Of a stretch of DNA of 49,280 nucleotides, positions 1 to 8,789 are shown in pieces. Position 1 is the first letter of the stretch; each line of letters starts with the position of its first letter. Both the position numbers and the translations under genes were made by a program. The stretch comes from an uncultured Clostridium sp. (lineage in GTDB: Bacteria > Bacillota > Clostridia > TANB77 > CAG-508), in NCBI GenBank assembly GCA_947568535.1, contig CANOPF010000003.1, positions 1-49,280 of the forward strand, written 5' to 3'. Under the pieces are notes generated by a model. That model was not told the DNA's origin, made no database searches, and saw only the letters and a list, made by a program, of their open reading frames with translations.

Positions 1-83
1 TTATTATAACTTACATGACTTTCAAATTTACTTAAATATTTAATATAATTTTTATCAACTGTATAAAATAGTAATTCTTCCAT
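1..83 (-). CDS. ToxN/AbiQ-like type III toxin, N-terminal fragment
   Basis: Only the first 27 or so codons are in the window; the gene runs off the left edge. The start ATG is at 83-81, directly behind a GAGGAG ribosome site. The peptide has the pattern FYTV-x3-YIKYL-x2-F, which matches the N-terminus of ToxN/AbiQ endoribonucleases as I know them (FYTI...YIKYL..F). These toxins are RNases neutralised by a small repeated RNA encoded just upstream. Here the upstream stretch has exactly that layout: promoter, three structured repeats and a terminator placed between the repeats and the toxin. The rest of the protein cannot be seen, so an intact toxin is not proven. The combination of N-terminus and upstream RNA makes the assignment fairly firm. 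Confidence 0.72.
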   Translation of the reverse strand, partial: MEELLFYTVDKNYIKYLSKFESHVSYN

Positions 84-99
84 CTCTCCTCATTTCTTA

Positions 100-135
100 T
101 TAAAATAGGGAATACACTTTTTCAAATGTACCCCC
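100..135 (-). terminator. Attenuating terminator between antitoxin RNA repeats and toxin
   Basis: Read on the minus strand, GGGGGTACA pairs with TGTATTCCC around a loop of about ten bases, followed by a T-rich tract (CTATTTTAAT). It lies between the repeat array and the toxin start. In type III systems this terminator sets the ratio of antitoxin RNA to toxin mRNA. Confidence 0.7.
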
Positions 136-284
136 TTAATTTAAAACTGCTTATTTATAAGGCTTAAGCATTACCTAATTTCAAATCAGTTCATTTATAA
201 GGCTTGAACTTTACCTAATTTTAAATCGTTCTCTTTTTAGGTAAGAACTTCCTATTAGTAATCTAAATAGATTACTCTTCTAGT
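100..284 (-). ncRNA. ToxI-like antitoxin RNA with three structured repeats
   Basis: On the minus strand three tandem units of 37, 40 and 39 bases lie at 252-216, 215-176 and 175-137. Each starts GG(T)AA and ends with an A/T-rich tail close to TTTAAAATTA. Each unit can form a short stem whose two arms change together: GTTCT with AGAAC, AGTTCA with TGAACT, TGCTTA with TAAGCA. The covariation supports a conserved fold, as expected for ToxI-type pseudoknots. A leader hairpin (AGTAATCT, loop, AGATTACT at 276-257) precedes the array. The number of units (about three) and the unit length are in the range known for type III antitoxins. The 5' end is inferred from the promoter. Confidence 0.72.
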
Positions 285-290
285 ATATTA

Positions 291-320
291 ATTATACTAC
301 CTTTTTATACCTTATGTCAA
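291..320 (-). promoter_or_regulatory. Consensus promoter of the antitoxin RNA
   Basis: On the minus strand a perfect TTGACA (320-315) is followed after 18 bases by a perfect TATAAT (296-291). This is among the strongest promoters in the window and fits the need for excess antitoxin RNA. Confidence 0.85.
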
Positions 321-391
321 TAAAATCTCATGACTTTTTCCCAAAAACTGCAAAACCTATTACGACTTATTTGGTGGATAACAAAAGGGTA

Positions 392-439
392 ACAATGCAG
401 TCATGTCAATCCTTAAAAGTACTGGTATTACTGCATTGT
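392..439. other. Ten-bp inverted repeat, possible terminator or operator
   Basis: ACAATGCAGT (392-401) is repeated inverted as ACTGCATTGT (430-439). The 28-base loop is long and there is no T-tract directly behind either arm, so the function is unclear. It lies between the antitoxin promoter and the decayed reading frame at 439-655. Confidence 0.4.
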
Positions 440-655
440 CATTTTAAATACTTACTCCTGCTAGTATTTATAATACTATTATTGTAACAATCTGTACTTC
501 TTGGTCGGTTGATAGCAACATTAGAAATTACAGGTTGAATTTCTCCCCCTTGTTGTAAAGTGCTTATAATTTCTCCACATTCTGTTGCCGTAAAGCTTAA
601 ATTTCCTTCTTCTTTCCTATCTTGGTAAACGTTATCAAATATAAAATGGATAAGA
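439..655 (-). pseudogene. Open frame without a start codon, probable gene remnant
   Basis: On the minus strand a frame of about 71 codons is open from just after a TAG near 656 to a TGA at 441-439. It contains no ATG, GTG or TTG behind a ribosome site, and its 5' part is cut by the terminator of the cohesin gene. The translation has ordinary composition (for example TATECGEIIS) but I do not recognise it. It may be the 3' scrap of a lost gene or chance. Otherwise I see no gene between 301 and 741. Confidence 0.25.
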
Positions 656-696
656 AAAAACTAGAAATTAGAATTTTGGAGTAATTTCTAGTTTTT
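656..696 (-). terminator. Terminator of the cohesin/dockerin genes
   Basis: Fifteen-base perfect inverted repeat (AAAAACTAGAAATTA at 656-670, its complement at 682-696) with an 11-base loop, 46 bases beyond the stop of the cohesin gene. The A/T ends of the stem make it usable in both directions. Confidence 0.85.
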
Positions 697-741
697 CTAT
701 TTACTTTAACTGTTCTTAATTTTATACTCTTTTAAATTGGA

Positions 742-1545
742 TTACTTATCTTTTTTGATTTTTCTGTCAATAACTTTAACTTTAATATATAAAACTACGG
801 TTAATAAGATACCTATTCCTATTGATGTAAATAAAATTATATTAGCACTTCCTGCTCGTGGCAATACACCCTTTTTTATATTTTCTTTATGCGTATCCAC
901 TACATTAAGTACATTATCTTTATTTCCCAATGTGTTTTGACCTTTATTAACATTGTTATTGTTTGGTTTACTACTGTCATTATTGCTACTTCCTGTATTG
1001 TTATTCCCTGTATTGTTATTCCCTCCATTATTATCGTCATGATTATTATTACTATCACCTACTATTGTCAGTTTAACAGATTTATTACCAGTAGCCACAT
1101 CAGGACCTGCTGTTGTACCAGAAAAATTTTCTAAACTAATAGTAGTATCTCCTACTTTAGCATCTTTTTTTACTTTAAAAGTAATCGTTCCAATACTTTG
1201 AGTAGTACTTACGACATCTCCATATTTTGTAGTAGCTGTAATAAGTCCATTTTCATAAAAAGGTGCATCCCATTTATCTGTACCATTTGTTGATACATAT
1301 TCTAAAACAGAAGAATCAAATTTTATACTGCCAGTATAACCACCAATTCCCTTTTCTCCACTTTCAATTAAAATTTTACTCAAACCAATGGTAATGATAA
1401 CAGTATCTTCAGCTTTAACTTGTGTATTGTTTACTGTTAAAGTTGTTTCAAAACTATCATTTGCAGCATATACATTTGTAGTGATGACTAAAAATGCTAT
1501 CAATAGTATAGTAACTATTTTTTTACTTACTATATCCTTTTTCAT
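742..1545 (-). CDS. Sortase-anchored single-cohesin protein
   Basis: 267 residues. A signal peptide (residues 1-28, ending VYAA) is followed by a domain at about 32-165 that reads like a type I cohesin: a two-residue start to a beta sandwich (LTVNNTQVKAEDTVII), GGYTGSIKFDSSVLEYV in the middle, and IGTITFKVKKDAKVGDTTI towards the end. A low-complexity Asn/Gly/Asp linker follows. The C-terminus has an LPRAG motif (a variant LPxTG), a hydrophobic span and a basic tail. Cohesins bind dockerins, and the gene directly upstream in the same orientation (start of transcription side, 1592-6301) ends in a dockerin. The likely role is to hold that protein on the cell wall. The ribosome site AAAGGAGAG is 6-8 bases before the ATG. 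The LPxTG variant should be read by the sortase at 11966. The cohesin call rests on pattern recognition, not a profile search. Confidence 0.75.
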   Translation of the reverse strand: MKKDIVSKKIVTILLIAFLVITTNVYAANDSFETTLTVNNTQVKAEDTVIITIGLSKILIESGEKGIGGYTGSIKFDSSVLEYVSTNGTDKWDAPFYENGLITATTKYGDVVSTTQSIGTITFKVKKDAKVGDTTISLENFSGTTAGPDVATGNKSVKLTIVGDSNNNHDDNNGGNNNTGNNNTGSSNNDSSKPNNNNVNKGQNTLGNKDNVLNVVDTHKENIKKGVLPRAGSANIILFTSIGIGILLTVVLYIKVKVIDRKIKKDK

Positions 1546-1591
1546 ATCCTCTCTCCTTTAATTTTTATTTTTGTTCATTTCCTAAAAAAGA

Positions 1592-4500
1592 TTATTGTGT
1601 ATTTATTTGCTTTACTACTAGTCGTTTTACTAGTAGTAAATCTGTTGCTGTTATTTTTCCATCTTTGTTGATATCTGCTAGTTTAAATTTGTCTTGTGTT
1701 AAAATCCATTCTTGTTTTTTGCCTGCTACTAAATGTCTTTTTACTAATAGAAGGTCTGTTGCTGTTATTTTTCCATCTTTATTGATATCACCTAATTCAT
1801 ATTTGTCTGGATTTTCTTGGTCTTTTTTAATCCAATCTACTTTTGCTGTCGCTGTTCCTTTATTTCCAGCTTTATCTTCAAACTCAAATATAAATTCACC
1901 ATTTTCATTAAATGTATATTGTCTGCTTGTACCATTATTCATAATGGTAATGTTTTCACTTTCATTTACTAAAGTTGCAATTACTGCTTTATCTGTAGTT
2001 TCTTCTGTACTATATTTAATTTGAGCTGTTGGAGCTGTTTTATCAATCCAACTTACTTTTGCTTTATGTGTTTTTTCTTCTCTACTAGGATTATTTATAT
2101 CTTCATCTTGCTCCATATATTCAAAGATAAATTCTCCATTTTGGGTAAAGGTATGTGTTTTTCCACCTTCACTTAACATTCTAACATTTTCATTTTTATT
2201 ACCATTAGTATCAATGATATATGGTTTGATGGTAGCTATAACATCTTGATTCGTTTCATTGTTAATATTATAGGTAATATCACTGGCTAAGATTTTAGTA
2301 TCTTGATGAATGTAATCAACTTTTACACTTTTATAGGCTATATTACTTGCTTTATCTAACATTCTAAATTCATATTCACCACTAACTTCAAAGGCATGTT
2401 CTAATGGATTAGATCTTGTTGTTTGTTGTAATTTTCTTAATTGTTCTTTTTCTGCATCGGTTACATTCTCAGTTATATTATTTCCTTCACTGTTAAAATA
2501 TTCTTCTGTTTCAACGGTTCCGTCTGTTTTTAATGTCACTACATAAGTATCTACATTTTCAGCATTTCCTGTTGTATTTTTATAGGTAATTTTTTTCGTT
2601 ACTCCATTTTCATTTAGTTCTGCCACTTTATAGATATGACCATACGAATCTAAATAGGAAACACTGGTTGCTTTTCCATCTTTATCTACTTCAACATAGT
2701 TTATTTTTTTGTTATTCTGGTCTAATAGATACACATCTTCACTGATATTGTCCAATAAAACACGTAATCTTTTATCTTCATCTAATTTATAGCTTACATC
2801 TGCACTTGGCCCATTTTTATCAATCCATGTAACTTTAGCCAGTGCTGAACCTTTCGCACCATTTTCGTCTTCAAACTCAAAAGTAAATTCTCCATTTTCT
2901 CTAAATACATATGTATCAGATCCATTATTATTCATAATGGTAATTTTTCTACTTGGGTTGACCAGTCTTGCTACAACGACACCATTAGTATGTTCCGTTG
3001 TACTGTAAGCAATACCTGCTGTTGGATGAGGATTTTGTGTTATATCTTGGTATAAGTTAAATGCTCTTGCTGTAAACCAATTACCATTTGTACGATCCGC
3101 TACTATTTTTACATATTTAACTTCTTTAGGTTTTTCTATTTCAAAACTTTTTGTATTGGTTATAGCGTCTTGAATGCTATTGGCTTGATTGGTATATGTC
3201 AAGTTTTTTTGATTTGCTAATTCCTCCCAATTCTCACCATCCATACTACCATAAATTGTTCCATCATAAATTTTACCATTTCCTCCACCTGCTGGTACAA
3301 ATTCTACAGCTGATAAACTAACTGATTGATCTAATTCAATAACAATATAACGTTCTGTGTCAGAGCCATTCCATGCTGAATGCCATCTTGTATTATAATT
3401 GGCATCAATTGCATTTGTAGCAGCTCCTCCTTGATTAGTAGCTTGTGTTGAACAACTTTGAATACTTAAATGTGATACTGGAATATATTTTCTTGTTTCT
3501 GGTTGGTTATCCTCGGTAAAAGTAAAGGTAGTTGATGCTTCACTAGCAAGTCTTGTTCCTGTTGCTCCTTGTCTTAATTGTACAGTTTTATTCCCTGTTA
3601 AATTAGGAGAACTTTCACTATAGAAAGTCCATGGTTCATTTTCTGTATAACGCCACTGGGTACTCAAATTTACACCAACCATTCTATTTTCTAAATCACT
3701 AGCAAATAATGTTTCTGGTAAACCTGCTGATTCTTGTATATCGATTTGATAGATATTTTCTTCACTATAATTAGTACCTACAATATGTATATAGATATCA
3801 TTTTCAGCAGTTATAGAAGCAATTTCTTCTTTTGTTAATGTACGTTTATGATCTTCTGCGGTAGATGCTACTTCATTCCATGTTTTCTTTCCATCTAAGC
3901 TATAGTCCCAACGTATACCATTTCCATCAAATCTACTTGATAATACAATTTTTTCTGCATCTGCTCCGTCAAATGAGAAAGTTGCTAACCTTGTATCAAT
4001 TTGTCCTAATAAATAAGATGCTAAACCTCTAGTTGTAGCTGGTTGTAAAACCGTTGAACCTTCATTTGGATAATTTTTAGCTTCTGTTAATATTTTGTTT
4101 TGAAGTATGGTGAATTTGAATTCATATTCATCACTTGTTAATTTTGTTTTAATATAGTTTGATAAATTGTACATTGGGAATGGGAAACATTTTAACGCTT
4201 CCATCATTTCTTTTTCTAATTTATAGTAGTCTTCTTCTGTTTTTGTTGTATCTTTTACATATAATTTAGCTAATCCTGCCCAAGCATCTAAGTTGATAGA
4301 TTGAATTTTTATTGCATCTCTATATATTTGCTCTTGTTTTGCTTTATCATCTTTATATGTATCTACTGTCATTAAAAGTTTTTCTGCTTTTTCAAAATTA
4401 TTATAATCATTTAGAGCTTCTTGTGCTAATATAACATAAGGTACATTATAACCTTTTACATAAGTTCTATCATTTCCCCATCCTAAAGGCATTCTTTCAC

Positions 4501-6301
4501 CTTTTTCTGAAAGAGCCCATCCAGATACATCATTGTCAATTCCCCATAGTCCTTTTCCTTCTGCATTTTGATTGTAGTAAAGAAGTGCTGCATGTCCAGG
4601 CTGTCCAATAACTGCTGATGGTATGGCATTTACACCACGTATACAATGTCCAGATTTTGATATACCACCACAAACAGCTCCTGTACCAAATTGATTTCTA
4701 AAGTTCATCCACAATTTATATACATAACCTTTACTTGTGTCATTTCTATATGGTACATATTCAAATAATCCTTTTTTAGTTGTTGTTCCATCTTCATTTG
4801 TTTTTTCTACGGCAAATAAGTCATTAAAATAGTCCTTATTATTTTCATCATAATAAACTGGATTTGCATAATTAGGCCATACATATGCCATATAAGGGTG
4901 TGGAGTCAACAAGCTCCATACACTATTTGGTGCTTTGTCAATTCGTGATTGGGTGTATTCATTTAGCCATATAACTTCTTCATCATCAATTAATGTTCCT
5001 AGAACCCATCTCATTTCTTCTATATTATACGTTTCAAACCATGGTGTCATATCTACTGTATCAGTCGCTCTAAATTGTCCATTATTATACATTTGTTTAT
5101 AAAGCAAATAACGATCTACAGAATCTGATTGATTAAATTCTGAGTTTTGCATCCATAGTCCTACTCTTGAAGAATGGGTTAATGAAAGTGTTATTGCCAT
5201 TCTTTTATAAAGATTTCCCTTTGTGGTTGACCAATTTAAATTTTTCTTAGTTAATAAGGTTTTACCTGCATCGGATATTGGTGTTGTATCATCAAAATCG
5301 CTTCTATATTCTTTTAGTAATCTTGTTAGCTCTTTTAATGAATTATAATAACTTCCTGTTGGTGCTCCTCCTAAAATATAATAACGAAGGTTTTCTACAT
5401 CGTTCATAAGCCAATCAATTGTTTCTTTGTTGGCTGGTTCTTCTTCGATAAATCTTTCTAAAGCATAATTTCCTACACTCGCTTTAAATTTTCTTTGTAA
5501 TACAAGCAATTCATATTGTGAGTCTGCTAAATCCTTGTTAGCATAATCTTTAATTCTTTGGTCATATACGTCAATGCTTGGATATGCTGGCTGTTTTTCT
5601 TCGTAATGATCGGTAATTAGCATTGGGTCGATATAAACAGCATGGTCACTTGCATTATTAGCATTAGCTACTGCTGAAAGTCTAAGATATTTAGCCCCTC
5701 TAATGTCTATTTTCATAAATACGGCTTCTTCCCCTGGCATATATACTTTATCTGCATCACTTTTTAGTGTCCAATGGGTTGGTCCTTCTGTATAAAATGT
5801 GTCTTCATCTGATGTATAAATCCAAAACTTAACACCATCTCCTCTAGTTGCTGTTTTATTTAAGCCTACCCACATCGTTAAATAATGATATTTTTCGCTA
5901 TACTCACTTATATTAAAGTATACTTCTGATTTAGCATGTGCCCATATACCATAATCAAATGGATAGTAAGCTCCTTCTCTCTTAATTTCTAATTTTGCAC
6001 CATTACCATCTTCATTTTTTCTTAATTTATCCCATCCTGCTTTAGATTCAGGACGAAAATCTAAATCTGTTAATCTTATATATTCTCCTTCATTTGGATC
6101 CTCTTGTGTTTCAGCATGGTTATTATTCTCCTCATTCGTATTGGCATATACCATACTATAAAATAATTTTTCCTTAGATGCTCCTGTTAGTTGTTCTTTT
6201 TCACACATCATTACTGATATGTATTGTGCACAAATTAAAATTACAAATAAAATAATTATTTTCATGATTCTATTTATTGCTCTTTTAGTTTGTCCTTCCA
6301 T
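1592..6301 (-). CDS. Secreted dockerin protein with CBM and transglutaminase-like domains
   Basis: 1569 residues from the ATG at 6301, chosen because AAAGGAGG stands just before it; an open extension upstream lacks a ribosome site. Visible parts: N-terminal hydrophobic segment (about 12-32); an NPCBM-like jelly roll (about 70-235, AHAKSEVYFNI); a helical region; a transglutaminase/cysteine-protease-like core with Cys544 (VCGGIS), His570 (GQPGHAA) and Asp589 (GIDND); an F5/8 type C (CBM32-like) domain at about 935-1085 (NTRWHSAWNG); Ig-like repeats at about 1095-1165, 1334-1424 and 1424-1490 sharing the pattern NGEF-x-FEFED and KV-x-WIDK; and a C-terminal dockerin with two copies of DINKDGKITATDLLLVKR. 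There is no sorting signal, so the dockerin is the probable attachment. The neighbouring cohesin gene at 742 supports this. The substrate is unknown; carbohydrate-rich glycoprotein is a guess from the two CBM-like domains. Confidence 0.8.
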   Translation of the reverse strand: MEGQTKRAINRIMKIIILFVILICAQYISVMMCEKEQLTGASKEKLFYSMVYANTNEENNNHAETQEDPNEGEYIRLTDLDFRPESKAGWDKLRKNEDGNGAKLEIKREGAYYPFDYGIWAHAKSEVYFNISEYSEKYHYLTMWVGLNKTATRGDGVKFWIYTSDEDTFYTEGPTHWTLKSDADKVYMPGEEAVFMKIDIRGAKYLRLSAVANANNASDHAVYIDPMLITDHYEEKQPAYPSIDVYDQRIKDYANKDLADSQYELLVLQRKFKASVGNYALERFIEEEPANKETIDWLMNDVENLRYYILGGAPTGSYYNSLKELTRLLKEYRSDFDDTTPISDAGKTLLTKKNLNWSTTKGNLYKRMAITLSLTHSSRVGLWMQNSEFNQSDSVDRYLLYKQMYNNGQFRATDTVDMTPWFETYNIEEMRWVLGTLIDDEEVIWLNEYTQSRIDKAPNSVWSLLTPHPYMAYVWPNYANPVYYDENNKDYFNDLFAVEKTNEDGTTTKKGLFEYVPYRNDTSKGYVYKLWMNFRNQFGTGAVCGGISKSGHCIRGVNAIPSAVIGQPGHAALLYYNQNAEGKGLWGIDNDVSGWALSEKGERMPLGWGNDRTYVKGYNVPYVILAQEALNDYNNFEKAEKLLMTVDTYKDDKAKQEQIYRDAIKIQSINLDAWAGLAKLYVKDTTKTEEDYYKLEKEMMEALKCFPFPMYNLSNYIKTKLTSDEYEFKFTILQNKILTEAKNYPNEGSTVLQPATTRGLASYLLGQIDTRLATFSFDGADAEKIVLSSRFDGNGIRWDYSLDGKKTWNEVASTAEDHKRTLTKEEIASITAENDIYIHIVGTNYSEENIYQIDIQESAGLPETLFASDLENRMVGVNLSTQWRYTENEPWTFYSESSPNLTGNKTVQLRQGATGTRLASEASTTFTFTEDNQPETRKYIPVSHLSIQSCSTQATNQGGAATNAIDANYNTRWHSAWNGSDTERYIVIELDQSVSLSAVEFVPAGGGNGKIYDGTIYGSMDGENWEELANQKNLTYTNQANSIQDAITNTKSFEIEKPKEVKYVKIVADRTNGNWFTARAFNLYQDITQNPHPTAGIAYSTTEHTNGVVVARLVNPSRKITIMNNNGSDTYVFRENGEFTFEFEDENGAKGSALAKVTWIDKNGPSADVSYKLDEDKRLRVLLDNISEDVYLLDQNNKKINYVEVDKDGKATSVSYLDSYGHIYKVAELNENGVTKKITYKNTTGNAENVDTYVVTLKTDGTVETEEYFNSEGNNITENVTDAEKEQLRKLQQTTRSNPLEHAFEVSGEYEFRMLDKASNIAYKSVKVDYIHQDTKILASDITYNINNETNQDVIATIKPYIIDTNGNKNENVRMLSEGGKTHTFTQNGEFIFEYMEQDEDINNPSREEKTHKAKVSWIDKTAPTAQIKYSTEETTDKAVIATLVNESENITIMNNGTSRQYTFNENGEFIFEFEDKAGNKGTATAKVDWIKKDQENPDKYELGDINKDGKITATDLLLVKRHLVAGKKQEWILTQDKFKLADINKDGKITATDLLLVKRLVVKQINTQ

Positions 6302-6388
6302 GGTATCCTCCTTTTTTATTTTTATATATACAACACTTTTATTATAACACATTTTGACATTTATGTAAATTGTTTTGTGAATTTTTTG

Positions 6389-8164
6389 TCATTTATTTGT
6401 AGAAATAAATTTCTCATGGATTTTTATTTCACTATGTGTTGTTAAAATTTCCCACGCACCTCCTTGGTGTCCCCCTTCTCCTGTTGGATTATATAAAGTA
6501 ACTAAAACGACTACTTGTGGATTATCAATTGGTGCAACTCCACAAAAAGAAGTTACATACTTATTCGTATTAACACCGTCCTCCGAAGTTCCTGTTTTTC
6601 CGCCAATTCGATATCCTGCTACTTTTGCATTTTTTCCAGTTCCTTCTGATACAACAGATTCCATCATACTTAGCACTTTCTCTGAAGTTTCCTTTGAAAT
6701 AACTGTTCCCTCATTTTTTACAGGAACATCGGTAACTTCTTTTGTTTCACTATTAACGATCTGTTTGACAATCCTTGGCTGAATACTATTTCCTCCATTA
6801 GCGATAGCTGATACTGCTGTTACTAATTGGATAGGAGTTATTTCAAATCTTTGACCAAAACTAATAGTAGCTAGTTCTACTGGTCCAGCCTTTTCCTCTG
6901 CTAAAAATATACTATTTGCTTCCCCTGGTAAATCAATTCCTGTTCGATTTAATAACCTGAATTTTTTTAAATAATTATAATATTTTTGGACTCCCAATTG
7001 CTGTCCAAGTCCTATAAATACTGGATTACAAGAATTCATCAAACCCAATCGTAAACTCTCTGAACCATGCGGTCTGTAATATCTCCAACATTTGATCCTA
7101 ACACCTGCTACCTCAATTCCTCCTGTACAAGAAAACTGCCCTTGTTTATCAATATCCGTTACTAAACCTTCTTCAATTGATGCTGAAGCTGTTATTAATT
7201 TAAAAACAGAACCAGGTTCATATGTATCTGCAATAGCTTTATTCCTCCACACAGCTTGCAAATTTTTTGTTTTCTCTGCCTGTTCCATACTATCCCAAGT
7301 TTCTTTTAATTCATCTGTATAGGCTACATATGGCTGATTTAAATTGTAATTTGGATAAGTAGCCATGGCCAGTATATCTCCATTTTGAGGATTCATGACT
7401 ACAACATTTCCACCATCTGTACAAATATTATCAATACAAGCTTCTTCCAAATATTTTTCTACCATAGACTGAATGGTTAAATCAATAGTGAGAATTAAAT
7501 CATTTCCATCAATAGCTGGTACATATTTTTCTCCTTCATGGCCTATTTCTCCACCTTTAGCATCAGTATGACGTTGTATAGCCCCTTGTTTTCCTTTTAG
7601 CTCTGTATCATACTTTGCCTCTATTCCATCTAAACCTTGGTTATCACTTCCACAAAATCCGATAATTTGAGAAGCAATCGTACTATAAGGATAATACCTT
7701 TTGGTATCCTCATCAATATTAATTCCTGTTGTTATTCCATTTTCTTGCATCCATATTCTTAACTGATCGGTTTTTTGCTTATCTACTTTTTTACTAATTG
7801 TCTCAATTGAGCTTCTTTTTGTTACTTTTTTCAAAACCTTATTATAATCTAATTCAAAGATTTCAGACAAAACCTTAGCAACTTTTTCCTTATTCTCTTT
7901 TGTAATATTACCTGGATTTACGGTTACTGTCTCTACTGTACTACTAACAGCTAATTCATTTTTTCCTGTAGCATCATATATTATCCCTCTTTTCGGATTA
8001 ATCGTTCTATCTAAGGTCTGTTGTTGATATGCCATACTAGAAAGTTCTCCCCCCTGTACAAATTGAATATAGCCAATTCGCCCAATTAAAAAAAATATAA
8101 TTATAAAACTAATAAAAAGAGCATTTCTCATTTTCTTTTTACTAGAAAGTTTTATCGTTCTCAT
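6389..8164 (-). CDS. Class B penicillin-binding protein (FtsI/SpoVD type), no PASTA
   Basis: 591 residues. One N-terminal membrane helix (about 14-32), a dimerisation domain, and a transpeptidase domain with the three active-site motifs: SVFK (serine nucleophile), SCN and KTGT. It cross-links peptidoglycan on the outer face of the membrane. The gene follows mraZ, rsmH and the ftsL-like gene in the same direction, which is the usual place of the division PBP FtsI. It has clear similarity to the PBP at 13738 (shared RIG-x2-QFVQG and AYQQQT), so the two are paralogues; this one lacks the PASTA domains. I infer the division role from position. The ribosome site AGGAGG precedes the ATG. After it the usual murein genes (mraY, murD, ftsW) do not follow; the surface genes do. 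Confidence 0.88.
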   Translation of the reverse strand: MRTIKLSSKKKMRNALFISFIIIFFLIGRIGYIQFVQGGELSSMAYQQQTLDRTINPKRGIIYDATGKNELAVSSTVETVTVNPGNITKENKEKVAKVLSEIFELDYNKVLKKVTKRSSIETISKKVDKQKTDQLRIWMQENGITTGINIDEDTKRYYPYSTIASQIIGFCGSDNQGLDGIEAKYDTELKGKQGAIQRHTDAKGGEIGHEGEKYVPAIDGNDLILTIDLTIQSMVEKYLEEACIDNICTDGGNVVVMNPQNGDILAMATYPNYNLNQPYVAYTDELKETWDSMEQAEKTKNLQAVWRNKAIADTYEPGSVFKLITASASIEEGLVTDIDKQGQFSCTGGIEVAGVRIKCWRYYRPHGSESLRLGLMNSCNPVFIGLGQQLGVQKYYNYLKKFRLLNRTGIDLPGEANSIFLAEEKAGPVELATISFGQRFEITPIQLVTAVSAIANGGNSIQPRIVKQIVNSETKEVTDVPVKNEGTVISKETSEKVLSMMESVVSEGTGKNAKVAGYRIGGKTGTSEDGVNTNKYVTSFCGVAPIDNPQVVVLVTLYNPTGEGGHQGGAWEILTTHSEIKIHEKFISTNK

Positions 8165-8264
8165 AAAAAAAACCTCCTATTTCATTCTATTAGGAAATTT
8201 TTTCTTTATTCAAATTTATTAAAAATTACCCCAAAGGGAAGATTTCTTTATTTTCTAGTAGTTG

Positions 8265-8774
8265 TTAATGAAAAATTTGGTTAATGATTCTTTTTAACCA
8301 ATTATCTTCTTCTTTTTCTATAACTTTTTCTTCTGTTGCAGGTACAACATAGTCTCTTTTCGGTAAAGTAACATATATTGTTTGTTTATTGGTCAATTTT
8401 TGCATACCTAATTTTTCTTTTGCTAGTTTTTCAACGGTATTTAAATTTAAACTATTCTCAATACTAACTTTTAACTGTTCATTTTCCTTTTCAAGAGAAG
8501 ATAATTCTTTTTTTAAATTTTGTACCTGTTTAAATCTTTCATTAATTTGTGAGTTTCTATAACTTATGGTTAATAATAATATGAATATCCCAACAACAAC
8601 TAAAGTTAATTTCGTTTGTTTTATTTTTTGTTCTCTTGATATTTTTACTTCTTGCCTTGGTATATTTTCTACCACTGTTAATTTTTTCTTTTTGATTTGT
8701 TTATTTTTTCTCTTAGGTATTTCTGGTTCTACTTTTCGTGGATTTGTTCCATATTCATATCTACTTCTAGCCAT
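8265..8774 (-). CDS. ftsL: FtsL-like cell division protein
   Basis: 169 residues: a basic cytoplasmic start, one membrane helix (about 57-73, LTLVVVGIFILLLTI), then an extracellular coiled coil (about 80-115, QVQNLKKELSSLEKEN) and a short tail. This is the build of FtsL/DivIC-type divisome proteins, whose sequences diverge strongly. The place between rsmH and the division PBP is the standard ftsL position. It would join the divisome at the septum. It overlaps nothing and has an AAGGAGGTG ribosome site. The N-terminal tail is longer than in most FtsL proteins. Confidence 0.75.
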   Translation of the reverse strand: MARSRYEYGTNPRKVEPEIPKRKNKQIKKKKLTVVENIPRQEVKISREQKIKQTKLTLVVVGIFILLLTISYRNSQINERFKQVQNLKKELSSLEKENEQLKVSIENSLNLNTVEKLAKEKLGMQKLTNKQTIYVTLPKRDYVVPATEEKVIEKEEDNWLKRIINQIFH

Positions 8775-8789
8775 AAGTTATTCACCTCC

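Noticed and set aside
137-252. Possible CRISPR or simple repeat
   Set aside because: Units touch each other without spacers, have covarying stems and stand between a promoter and terminator, which fits a type III antitoxin RNA.
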